Shown here: positions 19,361 to 29,300 of the stretch, in pieces
Layout: each line of letters starts with the position of its first letter
How positions within the stretch are numbered: position 1 is the stretch's first letter
Source of the DNA: a virus
Virus record (IMG/VR): IMGVR_UViG_3300032050_000036
Location: 1-64,000 of that record
DNA: 64,000 bases
Direction: 5' to 3' (one strand)
The notes under the pieces: model-generated
Databases searched by the model: none
What the model saw: only the letters and a program-made list of their open reading frames with translations
What the model was told of the DNA's origin: nothing
Translations under genes and position numbers: made by a program

Positions 19361-19993
19361 ATGGCGTATTTTGACTCTAGTGGCAAGATTGTTTACGATG
19401 ATTATCCGTCTACCCCAGATGTAAATATGACGTGGAAACCTGGAACATTAATTCCAAGTGAGGAAGCACTTAACTCATATCTAGACTCCATTACTGGTCT
19501 TAATGCTACTCCAGATAATCCAGATATTATGCTTAATCTTCAAAATGATTCATCTTCTGTCAAGCCAGCAACCCCAGAAATTATTTTATTTAATGATGAT
19601 GTAGTTCCTATTGAAATAATGACAGATCTTATTTTTGAAAATATTGGTGGACAAGAATTAATTGACATTACAAGATCAGAATTAATCAATGGTCAGGATG
19701 TTCTGTATCAACCAATTAAAAATCTCAGTAGTGTTTATTTTCAATATAACCCACAAAATATTTTAGCCCTTCAAGATATTGATGCCAACTATTTTAAAAA
19801 ATTTCCAATTAACTTTAACTCAAAAATACCAGAATGTGGTACTGGGCCAGACTGCTCTATAGTCTATATAGACACAGAAACTGGAGATTTGGTAATTAAT
19901 GTAATTAATCTAGCCAATGATGAACAGGTTGAAGTATCTATTATTTCTGATGGACAAGTATTAGATGATACAATATACGAGGTGAATTTATGA
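19361..19993 (+). CDS. Baseplate-region protein, unknown
   Basis: This 210-residue acidic protein is not recognised. It begins with an extended polar region (FDSSGKIVYDDYPSTPDVNM) and then an alternating strand pattern (EIILFNDDVVPIEIMTDLIF; SVYFQYNPQNILAL). A short Cys pair (CGTGPDCS) occurs near residue 160. It lies two bases after the hub gene and overlaps the next by four bases, so it belongs to the baseplate operon, probably as a structural subunit. Confidence 0.5.
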   Translation: MAYFDSSGKIVYDDYPSTPDVNMTWKPGTLIPSEEALNSYLDSITGLNATPDNPDIMLNLQNDSSSVKPATPEIILFNDDVVPIEIMTDLIFENIGGQELIDITRSELINGQDVLYQPIKNLSSVYFQYNPQNILALQDIDANYFKKFPINFNSKIPECGTGPDCSIVYIDTETGDLVINVINLANDEQVEVSIISDGQVLDDTIYEVNL

Positions 19994-21108
19994 TAACTAA
20001 TATAGGAAAGAATATTTTAGCCAAATATCTAATTGGGCAGGCTCCAGCCTATGCCTCATATATTGCTATCGGTTGTGGGGCACAACCATTGGCTACAAAC
20101 CAAAATTTTGGAGATTATTCTGCAAAACAAACTTTAGATTTTGAAATGTTTAGAGTTCCAATAACCTCTCGTGGATATGTAAATGACTCTGGTGTTAATA
20201 AGATTGTTTTAACTGCGGAACTGCCAACGGACGAAAGATACGAGATTTCTGAAGTTGGTGTATTTTCTGCTGGATCAAACCCATCTGCAGGAGCATACGA
20301 CAGTAGATCTTTATTTGCTTTTACTGTAAATGAAAATTGGGAATATCATACTAGCGATACCGCAACTGCCCTACCAATTATTTATGAACCTTTAGATGGT
20401 ACTTTAGAAGATGGAAATATAAATCAGACTGATCTTGTATTTCAAACAAATTCAGATAATAGATTATTTACTAATACAGATAGAATTGAAAGATACGAAC
20501 GTGCTAGATTTTTTAATAATATTGTAATGATGAGGGGGGATACTTCAGACCTAACTGTAGTAGATAACCATTTATCAATAGGAACTAACACTAATCATAT
20601 TCATCTTTTAGGTACCTCCTTGGATTTTAATAAAAATGCTCCAACAGATCAAATTAAATTAGCATTTAGTATTATTAATAAAGATCCAGATCCTTCAATA
20701 GTTCCAGATGAGGTAAGAATTCTTCTGGAGTTTGCAGAAAGCGATACTGCTGGCACTGGAGAGTGGGCACGTTTTGAAGTAGTGATGTCTTCTGATGACT
20801 ATGATTTTGTTAATAACAGATACTATGTAATAACTAAAGAATTACAAGAATTATACAAGAGTACAGGATTTACTTGGAATAATGTTAGTATTGTTAAAAT
20901 ATATTCAAATGTTATTAATAATGGTTCTTTCTCATCAGATTTCTATATAGGGTTAGATGCAATTAGATTTGAAAATATATCAACAACAAACCCAGTATAT
21001 GGTTTGACTGGCTATACTGTATTAAAAAATACAAATGCAGAAACTATCATTAAGGCAGCAAATACAACAAATTATTTAGAATTTAGATTTGCAATGGATG
21101 TGCAATAG
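19990..21108 (+). CDS. Baseplate or tail-fibre protein
   Basis: This 372-residue protein has an N-terminus (MITNIGKNILAKYLIGQAP) typical of tail-fibre attachment proteins in many phages: a short helix followed by YASYIAIGCG and a strand-rich region (ERYEISEVGVFSAG). The second half is a beta-sandwich-like region (IKLAFSIINKDPDPSIVPDE; WARFEVVMSSDDYDF; FYIGLDAIRFENI) that could be a carbohydrate-binding fold. It overlaps both neighbours. Assignment to the adsorption apparatus is by position and domain style. Confidence 0.5.
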   Translation: MITNIGKNILAKYLIGQAPAYASYIAIGCGAQPLATNQNFGDYSAKQTLDFEMFRVPITSRGYVNDSGVNKIVLTAELPTDERYEISEVGVFSAGSNPSAGAYDSRSLFAFTVNENWEYHTSDTATALPIIYEPLDGTLEDGNINQTDLVFQTNSDNRLFTNTDRIERYERARFFNNIVMMRGDTSDLTVVDNHLSIGTNTNHIHLLGTSLDFNKNAPTDQIKLAFSIINKDPDPSIVPDEVRILLEFAESDTAGTGEWARFEVVMSSDDYDFVNNRYYVITKELQELYKSTGFTWNNVSIVKIYSNVINNGSFSSDFYIGLDAIRFENISTTNPVYGLTGYTVLKNTNAETIIKAANTTNYLEFRFAMDVQ

Positions 21109-21548
21109 TGGCAACTCCAGATCGTGGAATTAAAAAAATAATTATTCCAAAATCTAAACTACCTGGATTTTTTGGAGATAACAGGCAATACGTATTAAGA
21201 TATAGATTTATATCTGAAGATAAAAATAGAACATCCCACTGGTCTCCAGTTTATAAAATTCTTGCAGAAGACACGCCATCAGAAATATTAAATAGCATGA
21301 TTATTGATACACAAAATAAAGTAATTAATTTAGCCTGGGAGCCTCAAGCAAATGTTGAAGAGTATTATATCTATATTAAATGGAACAATAGTGGCTGGCA
21401 ATATTATACTAAAACATCACAGACAAATTATTCTATAGTATATTCAGCAGATAAAGAATATGTTCATATAGCAGTTCAGGTAAAAACTATACCACTAGAA
21501 AGATTTGCAGATTCTGAATTGTTTGAAAATGAGGGTAGTCTGATATAA
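21108..21548 (+). CDS. Fibronectin type III-like tail protein
   Basis: This 146-residue protein starts at a GTG overlapping the previous stop. Residues about 75-135 have the strand and Trp/Tyr spacing of an FN3 domain (VINLAWEPQANVEEYYIYIK, then WQYYTKT, then VHIAVQVKTI). FN3-like modules are common in phage tails and are thought to give weak contacts with cell-surface sugars. The TAA stop sits inside the next promoter hexamer. Confidence 0.55.
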   Translation: MATPDRGIKKIIIPKSKLPGFFGDNRQYVLRYRFISEDKNRTSHWSPVYKILAEDTPSEILNSMIIDTQNKVINLAWEPQANVEEYYIYIKWNNSGWQYYTKTSQTNYSIVYSADKEYVHIAVQVKTIPLERFADSELFENEGSLI

Positions 21549-21549
21549 T
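21541..21549 (+). promoter_or_regulatory. Extended -10 promoter overlapping a stop codon
   Basis: TGATATAAT spans the end of the FN3-like gene, whose TAA stop (21546-21548) lies inside the TATAAT. A caggagg Shine-Dalgarno and ATG follow within 16 bases. Confidence 0.6.
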
Positions 21550-21564
21550 TAGACAGGAGGAACT

Positions 21565-22008
21565 ATGGCAAAAATACCACTACCAGAATTAGGTCAACCA
21601 TTAGATGTATCGTATATATATCAAATAGCAAATGCACTTAATGAATTATCTTTACAGGTCTCGCCTGCAATTTATAAATATGTTACAGTAGATGTACCAA
21701 ATGGGGTTCAGCAAAATGCAAAAGCATCTGAGACCAGAATAATTGCAGGTTATACGGATGTTGTAAAAAGTGCAAATCAGAGTGTAGGAACTCAGCAAAC
21801 CTTTACATACAATTTTCCAGCAGATTTTAAATTTGCACCAATTGTAACCGCTACACCAGTAAACATTGGTGCAACTGAAGCAGGTAAAAATGTTTCTGTT
21901 GTAATTAAATCTATAACTACTTCTAAAGTAGATGGAGTTGTAAATTTTAATTCTACTGGAGATGTCTCAATCGGCGTTAATTTAATTATCGTCGGCATAC
22001 CTAATTAA
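21565..22008 (+). CDS. Tail adhesin with H-type lectin-like end
   Basis: This 147-residue protein has a short helical N-terminus (DVSYIYQIANALNELSLQV) that may trimerise or attach to the baseplate. Its C-terminal half (QTFTYNFPADFKFAPIVTAT, then VVIKSITTSKVDGVVNFNST) has the F-x-F-x-P-V pattern of H-type lectin-like domains found at the tips of phage fibres. It has its own promoter and is the last gene of the tail operon, so it is a candidate receptor-binding protein. The lectin call is by pattern only. Confidence 0.5.
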   Translation: MAKIPLPELGQPLDVSYIYQIANALNELSLQVSPAIYKYVTVDVPNGVQQNAKASETRIIAGYTDVVKSANQSVGTQQTFTYNFPADFKFAPIVTATPVNIGATEAGKNVSVVIKSITTSKVDGVVNFNSTGDVSIGVNLIIVGIPN

Positions 22009-22199
22009 TGATAAAGTGCAAAAAATGTCAAAAAAATATGATGGTAGATAGAGTTTATAACTCTATTTCTCATTTAGAAATATATTGTTTTAAATGTGGA
22101 TCACGAAGATTTTTTCATCCACCGTCCGACTCTAAGGAAGGAAGATGGCTACTAGAAAAGGAAATAAAACGAGCGAAGAGTACAATAGCGCCCCTGTAA
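22008..22199 (+). CDS. Small zinc-ribbon protein
   Basis: This 63-residue protein starts MIKCKKCQKNMMVDRV and has a second pair CFKCGSRR, giving a Cys4 zinc ribbon. The C-terminus is basic. Its last 55 bases overlap the next gene in another frame. Such ribbons in phages often bind DNA or RNA polymerase, but nothing here shows the partner. Confidence 0.6.
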   Translation: MIKCKKCQKNMMVDRVYNSISHLEIYCFKCGSRRFFHPPSDSKEGRWLLEKEIKRAKSTIAPL

Positions 22200-22687
22200 T
22201 TCCTGGAAATAAAAAGGTTTGGTTTCTTAATGGCAGTTTAGTGCGTGTACATCATCTTAATAGATCAAATGGTATTATGTCTGTTTATAATATAACAAAA
22301 GATCAAATAGAAAGTTGTTTGATAAATGATTTTAAAAATAAAAGAGAAAGAGCGTATACAGTAGGAGAAACTGCTGACTTAGTTAATAGGCATAAAAAAT
22401 ATATGCCATCATTAATGAAACGAGGAATAATTCCCTTCCCCACTGGATCACAAAAAGGCGGAGAACGAGGATGGCAAGTAAGAAGTTATTACTCTGAATC
22501 GCAAGTAAAAGAGATTCGTGATATACTGGCAACATACCATATTGGTAGACCACGAAAAGATAATTTAATAACAAATGATATTACGCCCAGCAAGGCTGAG
22601 TTGACACGAAGAATGGGCGATGGTATACTTACATATACAAAGACTGAAGATGGTAGATTTATACCAATTTGGTCAGAATCAATATAA
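22145..22687 (+). CDS. MerR-like DNA-binding protein
   Basis: This 180-residue protein contains a MerR/excisionase-type winged-helix pattern at about residues 60-115: AYTVGETADLVNRHKKYMPS, then a PFPTG wing-like turn and RSYYSESQVKEIRDIL. The flanking parts are polar and basic. It has a good Shine-Dalgarno (aaggaag) before the ATG inside the previous gene. It stands at the junction between tail and replication modules, which suits a regulator of module switching. The effector is unknown. Confidence 0.6.
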   Translation: MATRKGNKTSEEYNSAPVIPGNKKVWFLNGSLVRVHHLNRSNGIMSVYNITKDQIESCLINDFKNKRERAYTVGETADLVNRHKKYMPSLMKRGIIPFPTGSQKGGERGWQVRSYYSESQVKEIRDILATYHIGRPRKDNLITNDITPSKAELTRRMGDGILTYTKTEDGRFIPIWSESI

Positions 22688-22701
22688 CAGAAGGGTATGA
22701 A

Positions 22702-22908
22702 ATGGAAGATACAAAAGTTTCAGTAACACTTGGATATACACTCAATCTTGGAAATTTTCAGTCACTAAGGCTTGACCTTGGAGTTATAGACGCAAAGCGT
22801 GATGGTGAAAATACAGATCAAGCCTTTGAACGTGTTTACAAATTTGTTGAAGACAAGTTAACAGAAAAAATAGCAGAAGCAAAAGTTGAATTAGCCGAAG
22901 GCGAGTAA
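22702..22908 (+). CDS. Small acidic protein, unknown
   Basis: This 68-residue protein begins MEDTKVSVTLGYTLNLGNFQ and ends in an acidic helix (DKLTEKIAEAKVELAEGE). The N-terminal part has paired strands, the rest a helix; overall a small alpha/beta protein. An in-frame start 11 codons upstream would overlap the previous gene; the ATG at 22702 has a gaaggg motif at suitable distance. Similar small proteins occur beside replication genes in other phages, but no function is assigned. Confidence 0.55.
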   Translation: MEDTKVSVTLGYTLNLGNFQSLRLDLGVIDAKRDGENTDQAFERVYKFVEDKLTEKIAEAKVELAEGE

Positions 22909-22909
22909 T

Positions 22910-23218
22910 GTGACAGAAAAACAGAAGCGATTTGCTCTGTTAAGTAGGTTTGATAAACATTATAAGTTTAAACTAGAACAAGAGCCACGCTATAACAAGT
23001 GGATTGAACAGTGGTCTGCTGATGCTTTAATAGAGTCATACGGGCTAGATGTTTGCTATCAATTGCTTGAATATTATTTTGAAGTAACAGAGAATCCATC
23101 GTGGAATCATTTTGCATATATTGCACATGATATACTTGAAAGAAAACAGGAACAAGAAAAAGATTTAATGGATAGATCACAACGTAGAATAATGGCAAAG
23201 GAGTGGCTGGGTGAATAA
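22910..23218 (+). CDS. Unknown helical protein before the helicase gene
   Basis: This 102-residue protein starts at a GTG one base after the previous stop. It is helical and charged, with several Trp and Tyr residues (KHYKFKLEQEPRYNKWIEQW; LDVCYQLLEYYFEVTENPSW). It overlaps the DnaB-type helicase start by eight bases, so both are translated together. A helicase-loading role is possible from position and size, but no motif supports it. Confidence 0.55.
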   Translation: MTEKQKRFALLSRFDKHYKFKLEQEPRYNKWIEQWSADALIESYGLDVCYQLLEYYFEVTENPSWNHFAYIAHDILERKQEQEKDLMDRSQRRIMAKEWLGE

Positions 23219-24437
23219 TACAGAGTCAAAATTAATCTCAGCCGTATTAAAAGATAAGCAGGCCCATGTTTTATTACAGGCCAACATAGAAAATATATTA
23301 GTTACACATGTTGATGTATGGCATTTTATTAGAAAGTATTATGAGAATAATGCCACAGTACCTCCTACCGATTTAGTAGTAGAAAAATTTAGAGATTTTG
23401 AACCAGTTGCTGGAGTTGGATCTACCAAACATCATCTTGAAGAGTTGCAGGCAGAATACCTTACAAATAGTTTAAAGGATATTATTAGATCTGCTGCTAC
23501 AGATGTTCAGGGCGGACAGGGTGTTGAAGCACTTGAAACACTTATTACAAAAACAGCAGAACTAAGAAAAAATACTGCAGCCATTCGTGATATCGATGTA
23601 ACAGATTTAGATTCTGCTGTTGCATATTTTGAAAATTTAAAAAAGCAACAAGAGGCTGGTGCTATAGGAATTAAGACAGGCCTTCCAGGATTCGATAACT
23701 ACCTACCCTCTGGAATCATGCCAGGGCAGTTAGGAGTCTTTCTTGCATATCCAGGTATAGGAAAGTCATGGTTGTCTCTCTATTTCGCTGTGCAGGCCTG
23801 GAAACAGGGTCGTAGCCCTATGATCATTAGCCTTGAAATGTCTGAGGTTGAAGTTAGAAATCGTGTGTTTGCTATCATGGGTGAAGGATTGTGGTCACAC
23901 CGCAAGTTAAGCGCTGGACAAATAGAAATGGACATGCTTAAGTCTTGGCATGCTAAGCATGTTCACGGTAAGCCAGAGTTTCATATCATTTCAAATGATA
24001 CAGGTGGAGATATTACCCCATTAGTTTTGCGTGGAAAAATTGATCAATATAAACCAGACTTTGTTATTGTTGATTATTTGCAACTCATGAGTCCAAACCA
24101 AAAGTCAGATAATGAAACTGTTCGTATGAAGAATCTTTCTCGTGAATTAAAATTAATGGCTATCTCAGAAGAGGTTCCAATTATTGCAATCTCATCTGCA
24201 ACTCCAGACGATGTTACAAAACTTGAGACCGTACCAACGCTTGGTCAAACAGCATGGTCAAGACAAATTGCCTATGATGCTGACTGGGTTTTGGCACTTG
24301 GTAGAGGTACAAATAGCGATATTATTGAGTGTGTGTTCCGTAAGAATCGTAACGGTTTTATGGGGGAATTCTTAGTACAGGCTGATTTTGACAAGGGATA
24401 TTACAGATATAAAGATTATGAAGATAAGTCAGTATAA
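23211..24437 (+). CDS. dnaB: Replicative DNA helicase, DnaB type
   Basis: This 408-residue protein should unwind DNA ahead of the fork. The N-terminal domain (about residues 1-110) is helical as in DnaB. The C-terminal RecA-like motor contains a Walker A (YPGIGKSW, about residue 183), SLEMSEVEVRNRVFAIMG after it, a Walker B with FVIVDYLQLMSP (about residue 285) and a late VFRKNRNGFMG segment with the arginine-rich end typical of the family. It is shorter than bacterial DnaB (about 450-470) through a reduced N-terminal domain. GTG start with aaggag Shine-Dalgarno. The primase gene lies two genes downstream. Confidence 0.9.
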   Translation: MNNTESKLISAVLKDKQAHVLLQANIENILVTHVDVWHFIRKYYENNATVPPTDLVVEKFRDFEPVAGVGSTKHHLEELQAEYLTNSLKDIIRSAATDVQGGQGVEALETLITKTAELRKNTAAIRDIDVTDLDSAVAYFENLKKQQEAGAIGIKTGLPGFDNYLPSGIMPGQLGVFLAYPGIGKSWLSLYFAVQAWKQGRSPMIISLEMSEVEVRNRVFAIMGEGLWSHRKLSAGQIEMDMLKSWHAKHVHGKPEFHIISNDTGGDITPLVLRGKIDQYKPDFVIVDYLQLMSPNQKSDNETVRMKNLSRELKLMAISEEVPIIAISSATPDDVTKLETVPTLGQTAWSRQIAYDADWVLALGRGTNSDIIECVFRKNRNGFMGEFLVQADFDKGYYRYKDYEDKSV

Positions 24438-24438
24438 T
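24433..24438 (+). promoter_or_regulatory. -10 hexamer overlapping the helicase stop codon
   Basis: TATAAT contains the helicase stop TAA (24435-24437) and is followed after seven bases by the ATG of the next gene, which lacks a Shine-Dalgarno. A leaderless transcript is likely. No TG extension or clear -35 is seen. Confidence 0.45.
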
Positions 24439-24445
24439 ATGCGGT

Positions 24446-24772
24446 ATGGAGATATATCAGCACAAGCCCATCAAAAGGTTTGGTTTGGACGGGATCATCA
24501 ATGATGACTCTGCCATATACAGATTACAGCAAGAATATATCAGATTACTGGTATCAGAAATGCGAATATCTGGTTATGCTCCTAGATTTGACATTGATCC
24601 ACAATTTACACTATCATATAATGAAAACAAAAACTACTTTGAATTTAAACTAAGCGTATATGGAATATATATCGGGAGAAAGAAAGCAGAATGGATACTA
24701 GGAATAGACGGAACGAAGCCAGTGTATACACAACCAGCCAAGTTAAAAGAGTACTCTCAGGATCTGGCATAA
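24446..24772 (+). CDS. Unknown protein between helicase and primase
   Basis: This 108-residue protein is not recognised. It has a helical first half (DSAIYRLQQEYIRLLVSEMR) and a strand-rich second half (FTLSYNENKNYFEFKLSVYG). Its last 82 bases overlap the start of the primase gene in a different frame, an unusually long overlap for this window; either the primase starts later or the overlap is real. It may be expressed from a leaderless promoter. Confidence 0.55.
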   Translation: MEIYQHKPIKRFGLDGIINDDSAIYRLQQEYIRLLVSEMRISGYAPRFDIDPQFTLSYNENKNYFEFKLSVYGIYIGRKKAEWILGIDGTKPVYTQPAKLKEYSQDLA

Positions 24773-25635
24773 CTATAGAAAAAGAAGCAGAGTCTGAGTA
24801 TATAGTATTTTGTCCTTTTCATTCAAACCATAGAACACCTGCTGGAGAAATAAATAAGTTTAGTGGATTGTTTTTTTGTTTTTCTTGTAGCAAGACAGCA
24901 GACTTAGTAGAACTTGTAATGCATTTTTCTAATAGAACATATTTTGAGGCTGTTAGATTTATTAAGAGTAAAGAGGTTGAAACAAATATTTTATCTGAGG
25001 TCAACCACAAGTTAGTTGAAAAAGAAGAGTGGACAGAGTTTGATATTTCTGTTGTAGATAGATTACATGAACAAGCACTTGTTTCTGAAAGAGCAAAAGA
25101 TTATTTTGTTAAAAGAAAGATTACCAAAGAGTCTGTAATTAAATTTAAACTTGGCTACTCTGAAAATCAGGACATGATATCAATACCAGTATATAACCAC
25201 GAGGGCCTATGCGTTGGTTTTGTAGCAAGGTCAGTTGAAGGTAAAGAATTTAAGAATACAACAAAACTACCTAAGTCTAAATTATTATTTAATTTAAATA
25301 AAGTTAAAACTGCATCTAAAGTCTATGTAGTAGAGTCATCATTTGATGCTATCAGACTAGATCAGGTTGGCTTTCCAGCAGTAGCAACACTGGGTGCAAA
25401 TGTGTCATCTAAACAAATAGATTTGCTTCAAAGATATTTTAGTGATATAATCATTATTGCTGATAACGATGAGGCAGGCGGTAACATGAAAGAAAAAATA
25501 ATTGAAAGATTAAATGGAAGTGTTACTGTAATTAACTTAGACAAACAATATAAAGATATAGGCGATATGGACGATAAGTCAATAAAAGAATTGGAATACC
25601 AATTTGACAAATCAATACTGTCTATGCTAAACTAG
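24691..25635 (+). CDS. dnaG: DNA primase, DnaG type
   Basis: This 314-residue protein should make RNA primers. A CHC2-type zinc finger is complete (C41, H44, C63, C66, within FCPFHSNHRTP and LFFCFSCS). A TOPRIM domain follows: VVESSFDAIRLDQVG supplies the acidic motif and IIIADNDEAGG the DxD motif. The usual C-terminal helicase-binding domain of bacterial DnaG is missing, so the protein is about half the bacterial length, as in many phages. The ATG at 24691 gives nine extra basic residues before the ASVYTT segment; a later start would not remove any motif. Confidence 0.88.
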   Translation: MDTRNRRNEASVYTTSQVKRVLSGSGITIEKEAESEYIVFCPFHSNHRTPAGEINKFSGLFFCFSCSKTADLVELVMHFSNRTYFEAVRFIKSKEVETNILSEVNHKLVEKEEWTEFDISVVDRLHEQALVSERAKDYFVKRKITKESVIKFKLGYSENQDMISIPVYNHEGLCVGFVARSVEGKEFKNTTKLPKSKLLFNLNKVKTASKVYVVESSFDAIRLDQVGFPAVATLGANVSSKQIDLLQRYFSDIIIIADNDEAGGNMKEKIIERLNGSVTVINLDKQYKDIGDMDDKSIKELEYQFDKSILSMLN

Positions 25636-25655
25636 ATAAAACAAAGGAGAAAAAT

Positions 25656-26318
25656 ATGAGCGTTATTAAGGGACTAAAAAATATCAATGCCCTGCTCGAC
25701 AAGAAAAATGATGAAGGCGCACCAAAGGTACGCTGGTTGAAGTTAGCCGATGGACAATCTGTGAAGATTCGTTTTATTGAAGAACTTGATGAAGACTCTG
25801 CACATTACACGGAGGGTCGTGGACTTGCTCTTGTTGTTAAAGAACATACTAATCCAAAAGATTATAAGCGCAAGGCTGTAGATACTTTGGATACTGAAGG
25901 CCGTGACTGGGCAGAAGAAATGTATCGCAAAGATCCAAAGGGAAATAGCGGATGGCGTGGTCGTCTTCGTTTTTATTGCAATGTTCTTGTTGATGACGGA
26001 ATCGAAGATAAGCCCTATGTTGCAATTTGGTCAATGGGTGTAAGCAAGCAGTCTGCATTTAATACAATTCGTGAGTATGCTCTTGAAACAGGAAGCATCT
26101 CCAACCTTACATGGAAGTTAAAGCGTAATGGTCAGGGAACTGAAACATCATATACTTTAATTCCTTCTGCTCCAGATAAGGAGCCTTTTAATTGGGAAGG
26201 TCTTGAGCCATATCCATTAGAGAAAGCATTGCGACGTGTTCCATATGCAGAACAAGAAGCATTCTATCTTGGATTTGATTCGCCTTCATCTACATCAGCG
26301 ACTAATATCGACTGGTAG
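25656..26318 (+). CDS. Single-stranded DNA-binding protein
   Basis: This 220-residue protein lies between primase and polymerase with its own strong Shine-Dalgarno (aaaggag). It has an N-terminal basic helix (MSVIKGLKNINALLDKK), an OB-fold-like strand pattern (KVRWLKLADGQSVKIRFIEE; LRFYCNVLVDDG; PYVAIWSMGVSKQSAFNTI) and the segment NLTWKLKRNGQGTETSYTLIP, which resembles phage ssDNA-binding proteins of the gp32 type. The C-terminus is short and only mildly acidic. Codon use is of the highly expressed type, consistent with a protein needed in bulk. Confidence 0.75.
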   Translation: MSVIKGLKNINALLDKKNDEGAPKVRWLKLADGQSVKIRFIEELDEDSAHYTEGRGLALVVKEHTNPKDYKRKAVDTLDTEGRDWAEEMYRKDPKGNSGWRGRLRFYCNVLVDDGIEDKPYVAIWSMGVSKQSAFNTIREYALETGSISNLTWKLKRNGQGTETSYTLIPSAPDKEPFNWEGLEPYPLEKALRRVPYAEQEAFYLGFDSPSSTSATNIDW

Positions 26319-26321
26319 TAG

Positions 26322-29300
26322 ATGAACTACGTTCCATTACACTTACATACCCACTTTTCCTTATTTGATGGTATTGGGTTGCCATCTGAATATGTTGATC
26401 GTGCTACAAAGTTGGGTATGCCTGCAATAGCGATTACTGACCATGGCTCCCTTTCTGGCCACAGAGAAATGTATCGTGTTGCTAAGTCAAATGGAATAAA
26501 GCCTATTCTTGGCATAGAAGGGTATATGTGTGAAGATCGCTTTGATCAACGAGATAAAAGCGAACGAACCGATCAGTTAGATATGGTTTATAATCATATA
26601 ATCCTTCTAGCCAAGAACAAGGTGGGCTTAGAAAACTTAAACAAACTAAATGAAATTGCTTGGACAGAAGGATATTATAAAAAGCCAAGAATAGACTTTG
26701 ACGTTTTGTCTAAGTACAAGGAAGGTATTATTGTATCTTCTGCTTGCCCAAGTGGAATTGTTGCTAAGTCAATAGAACTTGGCGAATTGGGCATGGCAAA
26801 GAAATATATTAAATGGTTTAAAGAAGAGTTTGGTGACGATTATTATCTTGAAGTTATGCCACATAATGATGAATCAATTAATAGAACAATACTACAGTTA
26901 GCAGATGAATTTAAAATCAAACCTATAGTTACACCTGACTGTCATCATGTTGATCAATCACAAAAAGAAATTCAGGAATTAAAATTAATTCTTAATACAT
27001 ATTCTAATAAAATTCAAAAAGATGCTACATACGAAAAGTCTAAGAAGCAAGGCGATTTAATGAAGCGACTTGATTATTTATATGGTGCAGATAGACAGAT
27101 GTCGTTTAATAAGTTTGATATTCATTTATTATCATATGAAGAAATCAAAGAGGCAATGGAAAAGCAGGCGGTATGGAGAACTGATATTTATGAAAATACC
27201 ATTGACCTTGCCAATAAGATTGAAGACTATGATATACAAGATGGACTAAATCTACTACCAGTTCAGTATAAAAATCCAGACAAACAACTTTCAGATCTTG
27301 CTTATCAAGGATTAAAAGATAAAGGTTTATTTGATAATCAGGTTTACATTGATAGACTTGAAGAAGAACTTAAAGTTATTAAAGATAAAAACTTTGGACC
27401 ATATTTTCTTGTTGTACAAAGCATGATTAGTTGGGCAAAGAAAGAAGGTATTATGGTTGGTCCAGGGCGTGGATCTTCTGCAGGATCTTTGCTTTGCTAT
27501 GCACTTGGAATTACTGATATTGACCCGATAGAGCATGGACTTTTGTTTTTTCGATTTATTAATCCTGAGCGTAATGACTTTCCAGATATTGATACAGATA
27601 TTCAAGACTCTCGTCGTGATGAAGTAAAAGATTATCTTGTTAGACAATACAAACATGTTGCTTCTATTGCAACATTTTTAGAATTTAAAGATAAGGGTGT
27701 TGTGCGAGATGTTGCTCGTGCATTAAATATACCATTAGTAGATGTAAACAAAGTCTTGAAGTTAGTAGATACTTGGGATGAGTATTGCTCATCTAAGACT
27801 ACTGCTTGGTTTAGAGAAAAATATCCAGAGGTGGAGCAATATGGAGAACAACTTCGTGGTCGTATTAGAGGTACTGGCATTCATGCTGCTGGTGTTGTCA
27901 CTAGTAAAAATCCTATTTTTAGGTACGCACCGATGGAGACACGTAATTCTCCTGGTTCCGATGAGCGCATTCCTGTTGTGGCGGTTGACATGGAAGAGGC
28001 TGAAAAAATCGGACTCATCAAGATCGACGCACTTGGTCTTAAAACCTTAAGCGTTATTAATGATACATTAAAAATTATTAAGGAGCGAGAAGGTACTGAG
28101 ATAAACCTTTTAAATCTTGATATGGATGATTCTAAGGTTTATCAGATGCTATCTGAAGGTTATACAAAAGGCGTATTTCAATGTGAAGCAACACCATATA
28201 CTAATCTGCTAGTTAAGATGGGTGTAAAAAATCTAGCAGAGTTATCCGCTTCAAACGCCTTAGTTCGTCCAGGAGCCATGAATACTATTGGTAAAGATTA
28301 TATTGAAAGAAAGCACGGTAGGCAGGCTGTAAATTATCTTCATCAAACCATGAAGCCTTTCACAGAAGAAACATATGGGTGTATCCTATACCAAGAGCAG
28401 GTTATGCAGGCCTGTGTTCAGTTAGGAGGAATGTCTTGGTCTGAGGCTGATAAGGTTCGTAAGATCATTGGCAAAAAGAAAGATGCTAGAGAGTTTGATG
28501 TTTTTCGTGATAAGTTCGTTGATGGGGCTTCTAAGTTTGTTAGTCCTAATCAGGCTCGTGATTTATGGCATGACTTTGAGGCGCATGCGGGCTATTCGTT
28601 CAACAAGTCTCATGCGGTTGCTTACTCTACGCTCTCGTATTGGACGGCATGGCTAAAGTATTATTATCCAATTGAGTTTATGTACTCATTGCTTAAGAAT
28701 GAAAGGGACAAAGATGCACGAACTGAATATCTTATTGAAGCGAAAAGAATGGGGATTAGCATTAAACTACCTCACATTAACGATTCGGATATTGATTTTA
28801 AAATTGAGGGCAAAGGCATTCGGTTTGGACTCTCGGGGATCAAGTTTATCTCTGATAAGATTGCAGAACGATATATATCGGCACGACCTTTTAAGTCTTT
28901 CGAGGAAGTTAAAACCTTTACATTTACAAAAGGTAATGGAGTCAACAGCAGAGCACTAGAGGCATTAAGAGTTATTGGTGCTGCTACATTTCCAGATAAT
29001 CCAAGAAACGATAATGAAATTCGTGAAAACCTATATGAGTATTTAGGTTTGCCAGAATTTACACAAACAGTTCCTTCGCATTATCATGCTTTTATCAATC
29101 AAGTAGAAGACTTTGAAGAAAAAGGATCGTTTATTCTTATGGGAATGGTAAAAGGAATTAAACGAGGAAAAGGTTGGTCTCGTGTTGAAATATTAGACAA
29201 AACAGGAAGTATTGGTGTATTTGATGAAGAACAAACCACAATTGAGGCTGGACGAAGTTATATTGCACTCTGTTCTGATAACAGAATTGTTAGTGCTGTT